The translations under genes were made by a program, and so were the position numbers. From GCA-2733415 sp965178635 (GTDB lineage Bacteria; Bacteroidota; Bacteroidia; Flavobacteriales; Flavobacteriaceae): a stretch of DNA of 64,000 nucleotides. Shown here in pieces: positions 47,070 to 54,939 of the stretch (the stretch's first letter is position 1; every line of letters begins with the position of its first letter). A model generated the notes under the pieces. That model did no database searches, was not told the origin of the DNA, and worked only from the letters and a program-made list of their open reading frames with translations. The stretch covers positions 1-64,000 of the forward strand of contig CBCXVT010000020.1 in NCBI GenBank assembly GCA_965178635.1, given 5' to 3'.

Positions 47070-48071
47070 ATGAATGTATCGTATTCTTTTATTATACCTG
47101 TATACAACAGGCCCGAAGAAATAGATGAGCTACTAACAAGTTTAGTGCAACAAAATTTTCAAAAACACTTTGAAGTGGTTATTGTTGAAGATGGTTCTAC
47201 GGAATCATCGAAACACATCGTTAATAAGTATTCTGATAAACTAACAATTAGTTATTATTACAAAGAAAATTCAGGTCCAGGTGATTCTCGCAATTACGGA
47301 ATGGAAAAAGCCAAAGGAAATTACTTTTTAATATTAGATTCTGATTGTGTTTTACCTAATGAATATCTATCTGAAGTAGATAAAACACTTACAAGTAACT
47401 ATGTAGATTGTTTTGGAGGACCAGATGCTGCACATGAATCATTTTCTGATTTGCAAAAGGCTATTAATTATGTAATGACCTCTTTTTTAACCACAGGAGG
47501 TATACGCGGTAGAGAAAAGAGCATAGATAAATTTCAACCTCGAAGTTTTAATATGGGCTTGTCAAAAAAAGCATTTGAAGCCACGGGAGGTTTCGGTAAA
47601 ATTCACCCTGGGGAAGATCCTGATTTAACAATTCGGTTATGGAAAAAAGGATTTACAACAATGTTAGTCCCTAAAGCTTATGTATATCATAAACGTAGAA
47701 TTTCATGGAAAAAATTTTACCAGCAGGTTCAAAAATTTGGAAAATGTCGCCCTATTTTAAATAGTTGGCATCCTGAAACTAAAAAAGTAACCTATTGGTT
47801 TCCTACAGTCTTTGTGCTAGCTGTAGTAGTAGCTTTGTTAACTTCAGTTTATGGAGTACATATTTTTAGTTTAGTGTTAGCGAGTTATTTGGTCTTAGTT
47901 TTTATACATGCAAGTCTAACTACAAAAAGTATACGGATAGGACTTCAGGCAATTGTAGCCTTGTTTATGCAGTTTTTTGGCTATGGTTTGGGCTTTTTAG
48001 AAGCTACTATAAAAATAGCACTTTTAGGTAAAAAGCCACAAGAAGCATTTCCGTACCTTTTTTTCAAATAG
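47070..48071 (+). CDS. Membrane-associated glycosyltransferase family 2
   Basis: 333 residues from ATG 47070. An in-frame upstream start at 47025 would lie inside the terminator hairpin and is rejected. GT2 motifs: SFIIPVYNRPEEIDELLTSL, VIVEDGSTESS and FLILDSDCVLP. The C-terminal third has two to three membrane helices (about residues 245-320). It stands apart from the polysaccharide locus, next to housekeeping genes, so it may glycosylate a lipid or protein of general use. Confidence 0.85.
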   Translation: MNVSYSFIIPVYNRPEEIDELLTSLVQQNFQKHFEVVIVEDGSTESSKHIVNKYSDKLTISYYYKENSGPGDSRNYGMEKAKGNYFLILDSDCVLPNEYLSEVDKTLTSNYVDCFGGPDAAHESFSDLQKAINYVMTSFLTTGGIRGREKSIDKFQPRSFNMGLSKKAFEATGGFGKIHPGEDPDLTIRLWKKGFTTMLVPKAYVYHKRRISWKKFYQQVQKFGKCRPILNSWHPETKKVTYWFPTVFVLAVVVALLTSVYGVHIFSLVLASYLVLVFIHASLTTKSIRIGLQAIVALFMQFFGYGLGFLEATIKIALLGKKPQEAFPYLFFK

Positions 48072-48105
48072 ATTGCTTAGTTTTATAGAAACAAAAAGAA
48101 CTTAA

Positions 48106-49032
48106 ATGGGATATAAAAACGGACTTTTATTTATTAAGCAAAAGAGTTCAAGAATGTTTCTGTTAGCATTTTTAGTATCATTAACCATTTGGTTTTTGAT
48201 TAACTTATCTAAAAACTATGAAAGAAATGTTATTGTACATGTATCCTATACAAATCTTGATCATGGAACTTTTGTAAAAAAAACTGATTCGGTTTTAAAG
48301 GTGAAAATTGAAGGTTCAGGATTTTCATTAATGACTCAAAAACTACATGATTTAAATGTTAATATTGATACTCAAAAAGTAAACGATACATGGGTTTGGG
48401 AGGCAGATGATTCAGAGTTATATAAGCTTTTTTCAAAAAGTATATCGGTTAAAAATGTGTTGCCAAAAACAATACATTTTGAAGTTAAAACATTATCAAG
48501 TAAAAAAGTACCAATAATCCCTGAAGTTAAGGTAAAACCTAAATTAGGTTATGGTATAACTTCGCATAGTTTTACAAAAGATTCGGTTTATGTTTATGGT
48601 GAAGAAGGTGTTGTAGATAGTATTACATTTATAAAAACAAATAGTTTGGTTTTTGAAAATAGTTCTGAATCTATACAAGGGCAAGTAGCTTTAAAATATG
48701 CTAATAAAGGAATTGAAATTGATGCTAAGAAAATTGGATATTCATATGAAATAGAGCAGTTTACTCAAGGTGAATTTTCTGTAGATGTTAAAATTAAAAA
48801 CGCATTAACAAGTAAGCGGATCACTATTTTTCCTAAAGTTGTACAAGTTCAATTTCAAGGACCTTTGTCACAGTTTAGTAAATATGAAGCTGAAGGTTTT
48901 AGCGTATATGTAGATGTTAATGATATAAATGAAACCAATACTCTGCCAATTTATATTGAATATGTACCTGATGGTGTAGTAAAAACTAGAGTATTAAAAA
49001 AATCAGTAACTTATTTAGTATTAGAAAAATGA
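48106..49032 (+). CDS. YbbR-domain protein (CdaR-like)
   Basis: 308 residues with a single N-terminal membrane helix (about 18-33: MFLLAFLVSLTIWFLI) and then repeated YbbR-type beta domains, typical of the Bacteroidota versions that sit beside coaE. In Firmicutes, CdaR regulates the diadenylate cyclase CdaA; no cyclase gene is seen here, so that role is not assumed. It overlaps the coaE start by 4 bp. Confidence 0.8.
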   Translation: MGYKNGLLFIKQKSSRMFLLAFLVSLTIWFLINLSKNYERNVIVHVSYTNLDHGTFVKKTDSVLKVKIEGSGFSLMTQKLHDLNVNIDTQKVNDTWVWEADDSELYKLFSKSISVKNVLPKTIHFEVKTLSSKKVPIIPEVKVKPKLGYGITSHSFTKDSVYVYGEEGVVDSITFIKTNSLVFENSSESIQGQVALKYANKGIEIDAKKIGYSYEIEQFTQGEFSVDVKIKNALTSKRITIFPKVVQVQFQGPLSQFSKYEAEGFSVYVDVNDINETNTLPIYIEYVPDGVVKTRVLKKSVTYLVLEK

Positions 49033-49622
49033 TAATAGGGTTAACAGGAGGAATAGGAAGTGGGAAAACTACAGTTGCTAAAATGTTTCATGAATTGGGT
49101 GTGCCCATTTATGTGTCAGATATTGAGGCTAAAAAACTCATGGTTACAAACGCCAAACTAATTACTGAAATTAAAGCATTACTTGGTGATGAAGCTTATA
49201 ACGGTAATGAGTTAAATAGAACATATATATCTGAAAAAGTATTCAAGAATAAAAATTTGTTAAATCAGTTAAATGCCTTAGTGCATCCTGCAGTTGCTGA
49301 TGGTTTTATCAAATGGAAGGCCGAACAAAACTCGCTTTATGTTATTAAAGAGTCGGCTATTTTATTTGAGTCAGGAAGTTACAAAAACTGCGATTTAATA
49401 ATTACTGTTACAGCGCCATTAGAAGTACGCGTTGGCAGAGTAGTATTGCGTGATAAGGTTACTAGAAAACAGGTGTTGCATAGAGTTATGAACCAATCTA
49501 CTGATGACGATAAAATCGATAGATCAAACTTTATTATCAATAACATTACGTTTGATGGCGCAGAAGAGCAAGTTGCTAAAATTCACAGACAAATTCTTAA
49601 TAAAATAGAGAGTTCTTCTTGA
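49029..49622 (+). CDS. coaE: Dephospho-CoA kinase
   Basis: 197 residues with the P-loop GLTGGIGSGKTTVAK at residues 4-18 and the CoaE features VPIYVSDIEAKKL, LNALVHPAV and the lid region VTRKQVLHRV. It catalyses the last step of coenzyme A synthesis. Normal length, with a 4-bp overlap with the YbbR-domain gene. Confidence 0.95.
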   Translation: MIIGLTGGIGSGKTTVAKMFHELGVPIYVSDIEAKKLMVTNAKLITEIKALLGDEAYNGNELNRTYISEKVFKNKNLLNQLNALVHPAVADGFIKWKAEQNSLYVIKESAILFESGSYKNCDLIITVTAPLEVRVGRVVLRDKVTRKQVLHRVMNQSTDDDKIDRSNFIINNITFDGAEEQVAKIHRQILNKIESSS

Positions 49623-49679
49623 TTTTAACATTTCTGTTAAGTTTTGGTTAAAATTCATTCCTACTCATTTTGAAAAAAC

Positions 49680-49687
49680 TATTTTTG
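49680..49687 (+). promoter_or_regulatory. Putative -7 box for the sensor kinase gene
   Basis: TATTTTTG fits TANNTTTG and ends 4 bp before the ATG. TTTG sequences at 49643 and 49669 are not at the usual 19-bp spacing, so support is weak. Confidence 0.3.
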
Positions 49688-49691
49688 AGTA

Positions 49692-51266
49692 ATGAATAAA
49701 AAGCTATTTGTCTCACTTGTTGCATTAATGAGTATTTCCTTAATAGGAATCATATTTGTACAAAGTTATTGGATAAACACGTCTATTGAAAATAGAGAGG
49801 AGCAGTTTGCTTTAAATGTGAAGCAAATATTAGCGTCAAGTTCTGAGAAAATTCAAAAGCAGGAACGTAAAAGTTATTTCTTTAAACTTCAGAAACTAAT
49901 AGATAGTTTAGGGCAATTACCGGATCAAACAGTAATTTCTGAATTAAATGTTGTTCAAAAAGATGATAAAACTAATGAGACATTTATTTTTAGAAGTGGT
50001 ATTGTTGAATTAAATCATAAAATACCAAGTAACGATTTTTTTGAAAATCAGGAAAATGATACAATTACAGTAAAACGCTATTACAGTAATAGTGAAACAA
50101 CTTTTTTTGATGAATTAGGTATTGATGAATCAAAAGTTACTTTACAAGAGCGTATTGAGCGTGTCAATCAATTACCTGAATACAATCAATTACAGCTGGA
50201 GGAAATATATCAGTTATTAGCTAATAAAAGACCAATACATAAGCGCTTATCTAAAAATCAAATTAACTTGATTTTAGCTCAAGAACTCTATGATAAAGGG
50301 TTAGATTTAGATTATGAATTTGCTGTATATAGTAATGATTTGGCAACTTCTGTGCATACAGAGGATTATGAGTTATTAAAAAACATTGAGTATTCAACAG
50401 GAATTTTTCAAGAAAACTCTAATAGGAACTTTAATTTAAGAATAACATTTCCTAATAAGAAAAAGTATTTGTTATCATCCATATTATCAATGGTAGCCTT
50501 GTCAATTGGCTTTATACTTGTTATTATTTTAGTGTCTGCATTTGCAATTTATCAACTGTTAAAACAGAGGAAAATATCTCAAATAAAAACGGACTTTATC
50601 AATAACATGACCCATGAGTTTAAAACGCCAATTGCGACTATAAACTTAGCTTTAGATGCAATTAGGAATCCTAAAGTTATGGATGATGAAAGTAAAGTCA
50701 AACGTTATCTAGGAATGATAGGTGAAGAGAATAAACGTATGCATGCTCAAGTGGAAAATGTCTTGCGTATTTCACGACTAGAGAAAAAACAATTAGATAT
50801 AAAGAAAGAAACCTTTGAATTACACGACTTAATTGAAGATGCCATACCGCATATAGAATTAATGGTAGAAGATAGAGGAGGTTATGTGAAAACACATTTT
50901 GAAGCAAAAAAGTCGTCAGTATTAGTAAATGAGTCACATTTTACAAACGTGATAGTTAATATATTAGATAATGCAATTAAGTATTCACCAAACGCACCTG
51001 AAATAGATGTGTATACAGAAACGGTAAAGAACTTTATTGTATTAAAAATAGCAGATAAAGGAAACGGAATGTCAAAATCCGTGCAGAAAAAAATATTTGA
51101 AAAATTTTATAGAGAACACACCGGTAATGTTCATAATGTAAAAGGACACGGATTGGGTCTGGCTTATGTAAAACAAATAATTGATGACCATCAAGGAGAA
51201 ATATTTGTAGAAAGCGAAAAAGGCCAGGGAAGTACTTTTATAATTAAATTGCCATTAATATCATAA
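49692..51266 (+). CDS. Membrane sensor histidine kinase (RprX-like)
   Basis: 524 residues. Two membrane helices (about 6-28 and 258-282) frame a periplasmic sensor region of ~230 residues. The cytoplasmic part has the phospho-acceptor H box NNMTHEFKTPIATI (His308), the N box NVIVNILDNAIKYS, and the ATP lid boxes IADKGNGMS and GHGLGLAYVKQII. It is followed 3 bp later by its response regulator. The pair has the size and order of the RprX/RprY system of Bacteroidota; the signal is unknown. Confidence 0.9.
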   Translation: MNKKLFVSLVALMSISLIGIIFVQSYWINTSIENREEQFALNVKQILASSSEKIQKQERKSYFFKLQKLIDSLGQLPDQTVISELNVVQKDDKTNETFIFRSGIVELNHKIPSNDFFENQENDTITVKRYYSNSETTFFDELGIDESKVTLQERIERVNQLPEYNQLQLEEIYQLLANKRPIHKRLSKNQINLILAQELYDKGLDLDYEFAVYSNDLATSVHTEDYELLKNIEYSTGIFQENSNRNFNLRITFPNKKKYLLSSILSMVALSIGFILVIILVSAFAIYQLLKQRKISQIKTDFINNMTHEFKTPIATINLALDAIRNPKVMDDESKVKRYLGMIGEENKRMHAQVENVLRISRLEKKQLDIKKETFELHDLIEDAIPHIELMVEDRGGYVKTHFEAKKSSVLVNESHFTNVIVNILDNAIKYSPNAPEIDVYTETVKNFIVLKIADKGNGMSKSVQKKIFEKFYREHTGNVHNVKGHGLGLAYVKQIIDDHQGEIFVESEKGQGSTFIIKLPLIS

Positions 51267-51269
51267 CTT

Positions 51270-51974
51270 ATGGAACAAGCACAAAAGAAAATTTTATTAG
51301 TAGAGGATGATCCAAATTTTGGGTCAGTGTTAAAAGATTATTTATCTTTAAACGATTATGATGTTACTCTTGCAAAAAACGGTATGGAGGGCTTCGAGAA
51401 GTTTAAAAAAGATAATTATCATCTATGTATTTTAGATGTGATGATGCCATATAAGGACGGATTCACATTAGCTAAAGAAATTAGAGAACGTAATAAAGAA
51501 GTGCCAATTATTTTCTTAACAGCTAAAGCCATGAAAGAAGATGTTCTAAAAGGGTATAAGGTTGGTGCAGATGATTATTTAAACAAACCATTTGATTCAG
51601 AAGTATTGTTGATGAAAATTAATGCCATCATGCTTAGAAAGGTAAAAGACTCTATTGCAGATAGTGCCACATTTGAATTTAAAATTGGAAGTTTTGATCT
51701 AAACTCTAAACTCCGATTCTTATCTCATAACGGAGAAGAACCAGTGAAGTTATCGCCAAAAGAGAATGAGTTATTACGTTTGTTGGCTTTACATGAAAAT
51801 GATTTAATGCCAAGAGAATTAGCATTAACAAAAATATGGCGAGATGATAATTATTTCACCTCTCGTTCTATGGATGTGTATATTGCTAAGCTACGTAAAT
51901 ACCTGAAAAAAGATGAAAAAGTTGAAATTTTAAACATTCACGGCGAAGGTTTTAGGCTAGTAATAAATAGTTAG
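51270..51974 (+). CDS. OmpR-family response regulator (RprY-like)
   Basis: 234 residues. The receiver domain has the acidic pair ED(D) at 12-14, the phospho-acceptor Asp56 in CILDVMMP, and the conserved Lys in LNKPFDS. The C-terminal winged helix (LSPKENELLRLLALHENDL to IHGEGFRLV) is of the OmpR/PhoB type. It would regulate genes in response to the upstream kinase. A terminator hairpin follows within 25 bp. Confidence 0.93.
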   Translation: MEQAQKKILLVEDDPNFGSVLKDYLSLNDYDVTLAKNGMEGFEKFKKDNYHLCILDVMMPYKDGFTLAKEIRERNKEVPIIFLTAKAMKEDVLKGYKVGADDYLNKPFDSEVLLMKINAIMLRKVKDSIADSATFEFKIGSFDLNSKLRFLSHNGEEPVKLSPKENELLRLLALHENDLMPRELALTKIWRDDNYFTSRSMDVYIAKLRKYLKKDEKVEILNIHGEGFRLVINS

Positions 51975-51996
51975 TTTATTAATTATAAATCAATAA

Positions 51997-52027
51997 AAAA
52001 CCCTAACAATTTATATTGTAGGGTTTT
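51997..52027 (+). terminator. Terminator after the response regulator gene
   Basis: Arms 51997-52010 and 52015-52027 pair with one bulged base (AAAACCCTAACAAT against ATTGTAGGGTTTT), with a TTAT loop and a T-rich tail. Confidence 0.85.
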
Positions 52028-52267
52028 GTTTTGTGACCTCGGAAGGATTCAGACTTATTGCCCTAGACCTTTATTTATATGGTCTTTCAAAATCTTGTAA
52101 TGCTCTGTTAACCGATTTGTGAAAATAGCGGTTGATTTGCAATGCTTTGGTTTGCATTTCTATCTAAATACAAAGATACTAAAACCTAGTAATCAAACCT
52201 ATATAAATAGAATCAAACACTATGACACTATTGTGTATTGATAGGTTTATACCTCTGCAGCTATTTG

Positions 52268-52465
52268 TTAAGAGACTACTTCAAGATACTTATCAATAAC
52301 CTCCTCTTTAATGCCACTATATTCTGCAAATTCATCAGGAGTGATAAATTGATGTTGCTCTTTCCCAAAGTACGTTTTAATTTTCTTTAAAAGCATACGT
52401 CCATAACGTTCGCTACGTCCTGTTAGAAACATAATATCTTTTGGGAAAATACAATGTCTTTTTAA
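52268..52465 (-). pseudogene. Small putative HTH protein of module copy 3, without a normal start codon
   Basis: On the minus strand a 65-codon frame reads KRHCIFPKDIMFLTGRSERYGRMLL and then HQFITPDEFAEYSGIKEEV, matching the small proteins at 17354 and 27388 along its whole length. At the position where both relatives have ATG this copy has TTA (52463-52465). No ATG, GTG or TTG occurs upstream in frame before a stop; the first in-frame ATG is 11 codons inside. It may be a dead copy, use a rare start, or produce a shorter protein. The 11-bp iterons abut its 5' end. Confidence 0.65.
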
Positions 52466-52467
52466 CC

Positions 52468-52500
52468 TTATTCATACACTATCTATACTTTATCTATACA
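52468..52500 (-). promoter_or_regulatory. Three 11-bp iterons of module copy 3
   Basis: Units at 52468-52478, 52479-52489 and 52490-52500 read, on the minus strand, TGTATAGATAA, AGTATAGATAG and TGTATGAATAA. They closely match the TGTATRNNTAN units at 27120-27163 in both sequence and period. A CCGTTTTTGCCG block (minus strand, about 52532-52545) lies between them and the divergent gene, as in the other copies. Confidence 0.75.
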
Positions 52501-52627
52501 CTAATTAACCATCATGTGTTTGTGAAAAATCGGCAAAAACGGTAGAAAACGGAATGGATGACCAGTGCTTTTAGGATTACTTCTTAAAGATACGGAGCTT
52601 TATTGAGAATCAAAAATCATTATAATT

Positions 52628-53383
52628 ATGGCAAAGCAAATTGGAATTATCAAATTAAAAGGAACTATCGGAGATATTTCTTTTTACAAATCGCAAGATG
52701 GGCACTTGGCTCGTGGTAAAGGAGGTGTTGAAGCTTCTAGAATTGCAAATGATCCAGCGTTTCAAAGAACTCGTGAAAACGGGTCAGAATTTGGACGTGC
52801 AGGAAAAGGTGGTAAACTATTAAGAGTGGCTTTACGTACACTGTTGCAAAAAGCCTCTGACAATAGAGTCACAAGCAGGTTGACCAAAAACGTACTGACT
52901 GTTATTAAAGCAGATACTACCAACGATAGAGGTTTACGAACTATCCCTGATGGTGATTTATCACTATTAGAAAATTTTGAGTTCAACAAAAACGGAAAGC
53001 TGGGGGGCATACTTTATGCAGCTTACGCAGGAACAATTGATCGTGTGGCTGGAACTGTCGTTGCAGATATCGCAGAATTTATTGCTGTGAATGATATTGT
53101 AGCACCAAGTGGTACCACTCACTTTAAAATTTCAAACGGTGGTGTTGAGGTTGATTTTGCTGCAGAAACGTATGTTTTTGATAGTGAAGTGTCGGCAATT
53201 TTACCTTGGGATAGTAGTACAGTTGCGCCGTTATCATTGACGGCTAATTTAACAGCTAACTCTACGCTACCAATTTTTCAAGTTATTGGTATTGAATTCT
53301 TTCAAGAGGTGAATGGACAAATGTACTCCCTTAAAAACGGAAGTTACAATGCTTTAGCAATAGTTGGAATTGATACACCATAA
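52628..53383 (+). CDS. Module protein, copy 3 (unknown function, full length)
   Basis: 251 residues. Conserved with the proteins at 16219 and 25954: GTIGDISFYKSQDGHLARGKGG, DPAFQRTRENGSEFGRAGKGGKLLR, NDRGLRTIPDG, and the C-terminal FFQEVNGQMYSLKNGSYNALAIV. It has an N-terminal basic, glycine-rich part and a C-terminal part that looks beta-rich. No signal peptide or catalytic motif. Unlike the other copies it is followed at once (2 bp) by a DUF5675 gene and two small membrane-protein genes, suggesting that the family originally worked with such partners. A phage- or particle-derived structural role is possible but not shown. Confidence 0.8.
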   Translation: MAKQIGIIKLKGTIGDISFYKSQDGHLARGKGGVEASRIANDPAFQRTRENGSEFGRAGKGGKLLRVALRTLLQKASDNRVTSRLTKNVLTVIKADTTNDRGLRTIPDGDLSLLENFEFNKNGKLGGILYAAYAGTIDRVAGTVVADIAEFIAVNDIVAPSGTTHFKISNGGVEVDFAAETYVFDSEVSAILPWDSSTVAPLSLTANLTANSTLPIFQVIGIEFFQEVNGQMYSLKNGSYNALAIVGIDTP

Positions 53384-53385
53384 TC

Positions 53386-53808
53386 ATGGAATTGACACTT
53401 TACAGAACTTATTTTGAAGGCGGTACCAACGGTACCCTCTTCTGTTCTGAAATTTTTTTATGTCACACGATAGAGTTGCCCTGGAGAGAGAACAAGCGAA
53501 ATATCTCCTGTATACCAGAAGGTCGCTATGAATTGGTCCCTCGGTATTCAACGCATTTCAAACATCATCTTTTAGTTAAAAATGTGCCTAATCGGTATCT
53601 CATTTTATTGCATCCCGCAAATGATGCGCTGAAAGAACTGCAAGGTTGTATTGCTCCAGTCACTTATTTAGGTGGTTTAGGCAAAGGCTTACAATCTAGA
53701 AATGCGATGCAGAAATTAACCTCAGTAGTGCAACAAGCTATTGACTGTAAAGAACAGATTTTTTTAACCATAACAACACAACATTATGAATTTAGTAGAA
53801 CGGTATAA
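53386..53808 (+). CDS. DUF5675-family protein
   Basis: 140 residues. The pattern TLYRTYFEGGTNGTLF, CHTIELPWRENKRNISCIPEGRYEL, LLHPANDALKELQGCIAP and GGLGKGLQSRNAM is typical of DUF5675, which occurs in bacteria and phages, often near lysis-type genes. The conserved His, Cys and polar loop residues suggest an enzyme, possibly acting on peptidoglycan, but no activity is established. The gene starts 2 bp after the module protein and overlaps the next small gene by 23 bp. Confidence 0.8.
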   Translation: MELTLYRTYFEGGTNGTLFCSEIFLCHTIELPWRENKRNISCIPEGRYELVPRYSTHFKHHLLVKNVPNRYLILLHPANDALKELQGCIAPVTYLGGLGKGLQSRNAMQKLTSVVQQAIDCKEQIFLTITTQHYEFSRTV

Positions 53809-53998
53809 TAAACCAACTCCGAAGTTTTTTAAAATTTTAAGAAACATCGGCATTGCCCTAGCCACCGCTGGAGGTGCCATCATCGCCGCACCAATCAGTA
53901 TGCCGGCCATTGTAGTCAGTATTGCAACCTATATGACTGTTGCAGGAACTGTCGCCACAGCAGTAAGTCAGGCAGTTGTTTCTGATAATGCTCCGTAA
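53786..53998 (+). CDS. Small membrane protein, holin-like
   Basis: 70 residues: a charged start (NLVERYNKPTPKFFKILRN) and then two adjacent hydrophobic helices rich in Ala, Gly and Val (IGIALATAGGAIIAAPISM, IVVSIATYMTVAGTVATAV). Size and layout resemble class II holins. It overlaps the DUF5675 gene end, indicating translational coupling. The holin role is an inference from size, topology and neighbours. Confidence 0.65.
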   Translation: MNLVERYNKPTPKFFKILRNIGIALATAGGAIIAAPISMPAIVVSIATYMTVAGTVATAVSQAVVSDNAP

Positions 53999-54007
53999 AA
54001 TAGCTCT

Positions 54008-54193
54008 ATGTCATTTATCATCGTAGATCATCATACTAAAGCAGGCGTTTTAGGCGGTACGCTTTTTTCAGCTTTTTTAAATTTAAGTTGGAATGCGATA
54101 GTCTATACTATTATCATGGCTGCCATCGGTGCTGTCGTTAGTTTTGTCGTCTCCCTATTACTTCGTTGGCTAGTGAAGCAGTATTTCAACTAA
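54008..54193 (+). CDS. Small membrane protein
   Basis: 61 residues with an N-terminal polar segment (SFIIVDHHTKAGVLGG) and a hydrophobic helical C-terminal part (AIVYTIIMAAIGAVVSFVV and SLLLRWL). It begins 9 bp after the 70-residue gene and is followed by a nested inverted repeat that looks like a terminator. Unknown function; probably part of the same cassette. Confidence 0.6.
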   Translation: MSFIIVDHHTKAGVLGGTLFSAFLNLSWNAIVYTIIMAAIGAVVSFVVSLLLRWLVKQYFN

Positions 54194-54224
54194 TTATTTT
54201 TAAAAGAGAAACGAAAAAATCGAC

Positions 54225-54294
54225 AAAAAAAGAAAAGAGAAAGCAAACACACTGGCACGCTAGTGCCTAACTTTGCAGTCTCTTTTCTTTTTTT
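54225..54294. terminator. Nested hairpin after the lysis-like cassette
   Basis: A perfect 16-bp inverted repeat (54225-54240 and 54279-54294, A7GAAAAGAGA against its complement) encloses a 38-nt loop that itself holds a GGCAC/GTGCC hairpin (54254-54258, 54263-54267). The right arm ends in a T-run, so it could terminate plus-strand transcription. The large loop is unusual for a simple terminator. Confidence 0.65.
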
Positions 54295-54339
54295 AATTTA
54301 TGGCTATACCGTTTTTACTCGTTAACTTTAGAAATAAAA

Positions 54340-54939
54340 ATGGAGCATCAAATTTCTGTTAAACGAATACTTATCGATTTAATTTCCATCTTACCGCAAA
54401 TCCATAAAGAGTTCGGAGATCATGAGCGTTATAAAGAATTGATTACTTTTTTAATGGCTAAAGATTATTACAATGATGATGACATACCTTATCCAACTCT
54501 TAAACAAGTTTCATCTGATACCCGTTTAAAGCCTCATTATATTAGAAAATTATTGAAAGAGATATATGACAAACTTTTTGATTATAATTTTAGCTTTGAT
54601 TTTACTAAAGTTGAAGTTTACTTTCATGTCGATTATTTAAAACGATATGCTTCTTTCAAATGTAGGAACTTGACCAATATGCCAAGGATAGGAGAGAACA
54701 TCACTTTATCGTTTTTAAGAGCTAAAGTGGGAACAGATTATTTTTATGTTGAAGATATACGACACTGTTTTGAAGAAGATAAGCAGCTCATTGATATTCA
54801 TTTAAAAGGAGGTATCTATAATTCATATTGGTACCATAGAAAACATGAAGCTTTAGAGAAAAGAGAATTGTCTTATTTTGATTTAATCGATGACTATGAA
54901 TATCAATTAAAGGTGAAAATTGGTTCAAAACATTATTAG
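54340..54939 (+). CDS. Unknown protein with possible winged-helix start
   Basis: 199 residues, not recognised. The N-terminal ~80 residues are helical and include YPTLKQVSSDTRLKPHYIRKLLKEIY, which resembles a helix-turn-helix. The C-terminal half (IGENITLSFLRAKVGTDYFYVEDI) looks beta-rich. It is separated from the lysis-like cassette by the nested hairpin and probably has its own promoter. It might regulate the module, but nothing directly shows this. Confidence 0.6.
   Translation: MEHQISVKRILIDLISILPQIHKEFGDHERYKELITFLMAKDYYNDDDIPYPTLKQVSSDTRLKPHYIRKLLKEIYDKLFDYNFSFDFTKVEVYFHVDYLKRYASFKCRNLTNMPRIGENITLSFLRAKVGTDYFYVEDIRHCFEEDKQLIDIHLKGGIYNSYWYHRKHEALEKRELSYFDLIDDYEYQLKVKIGSKHY

Noticed and set aside
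52030..52267. tRNA gene or attachment site between the response regulator terminator and module copy 3
   Set aside because: I looked for a cloverleaf and for direct repeats matching the far side of the module and found neither.
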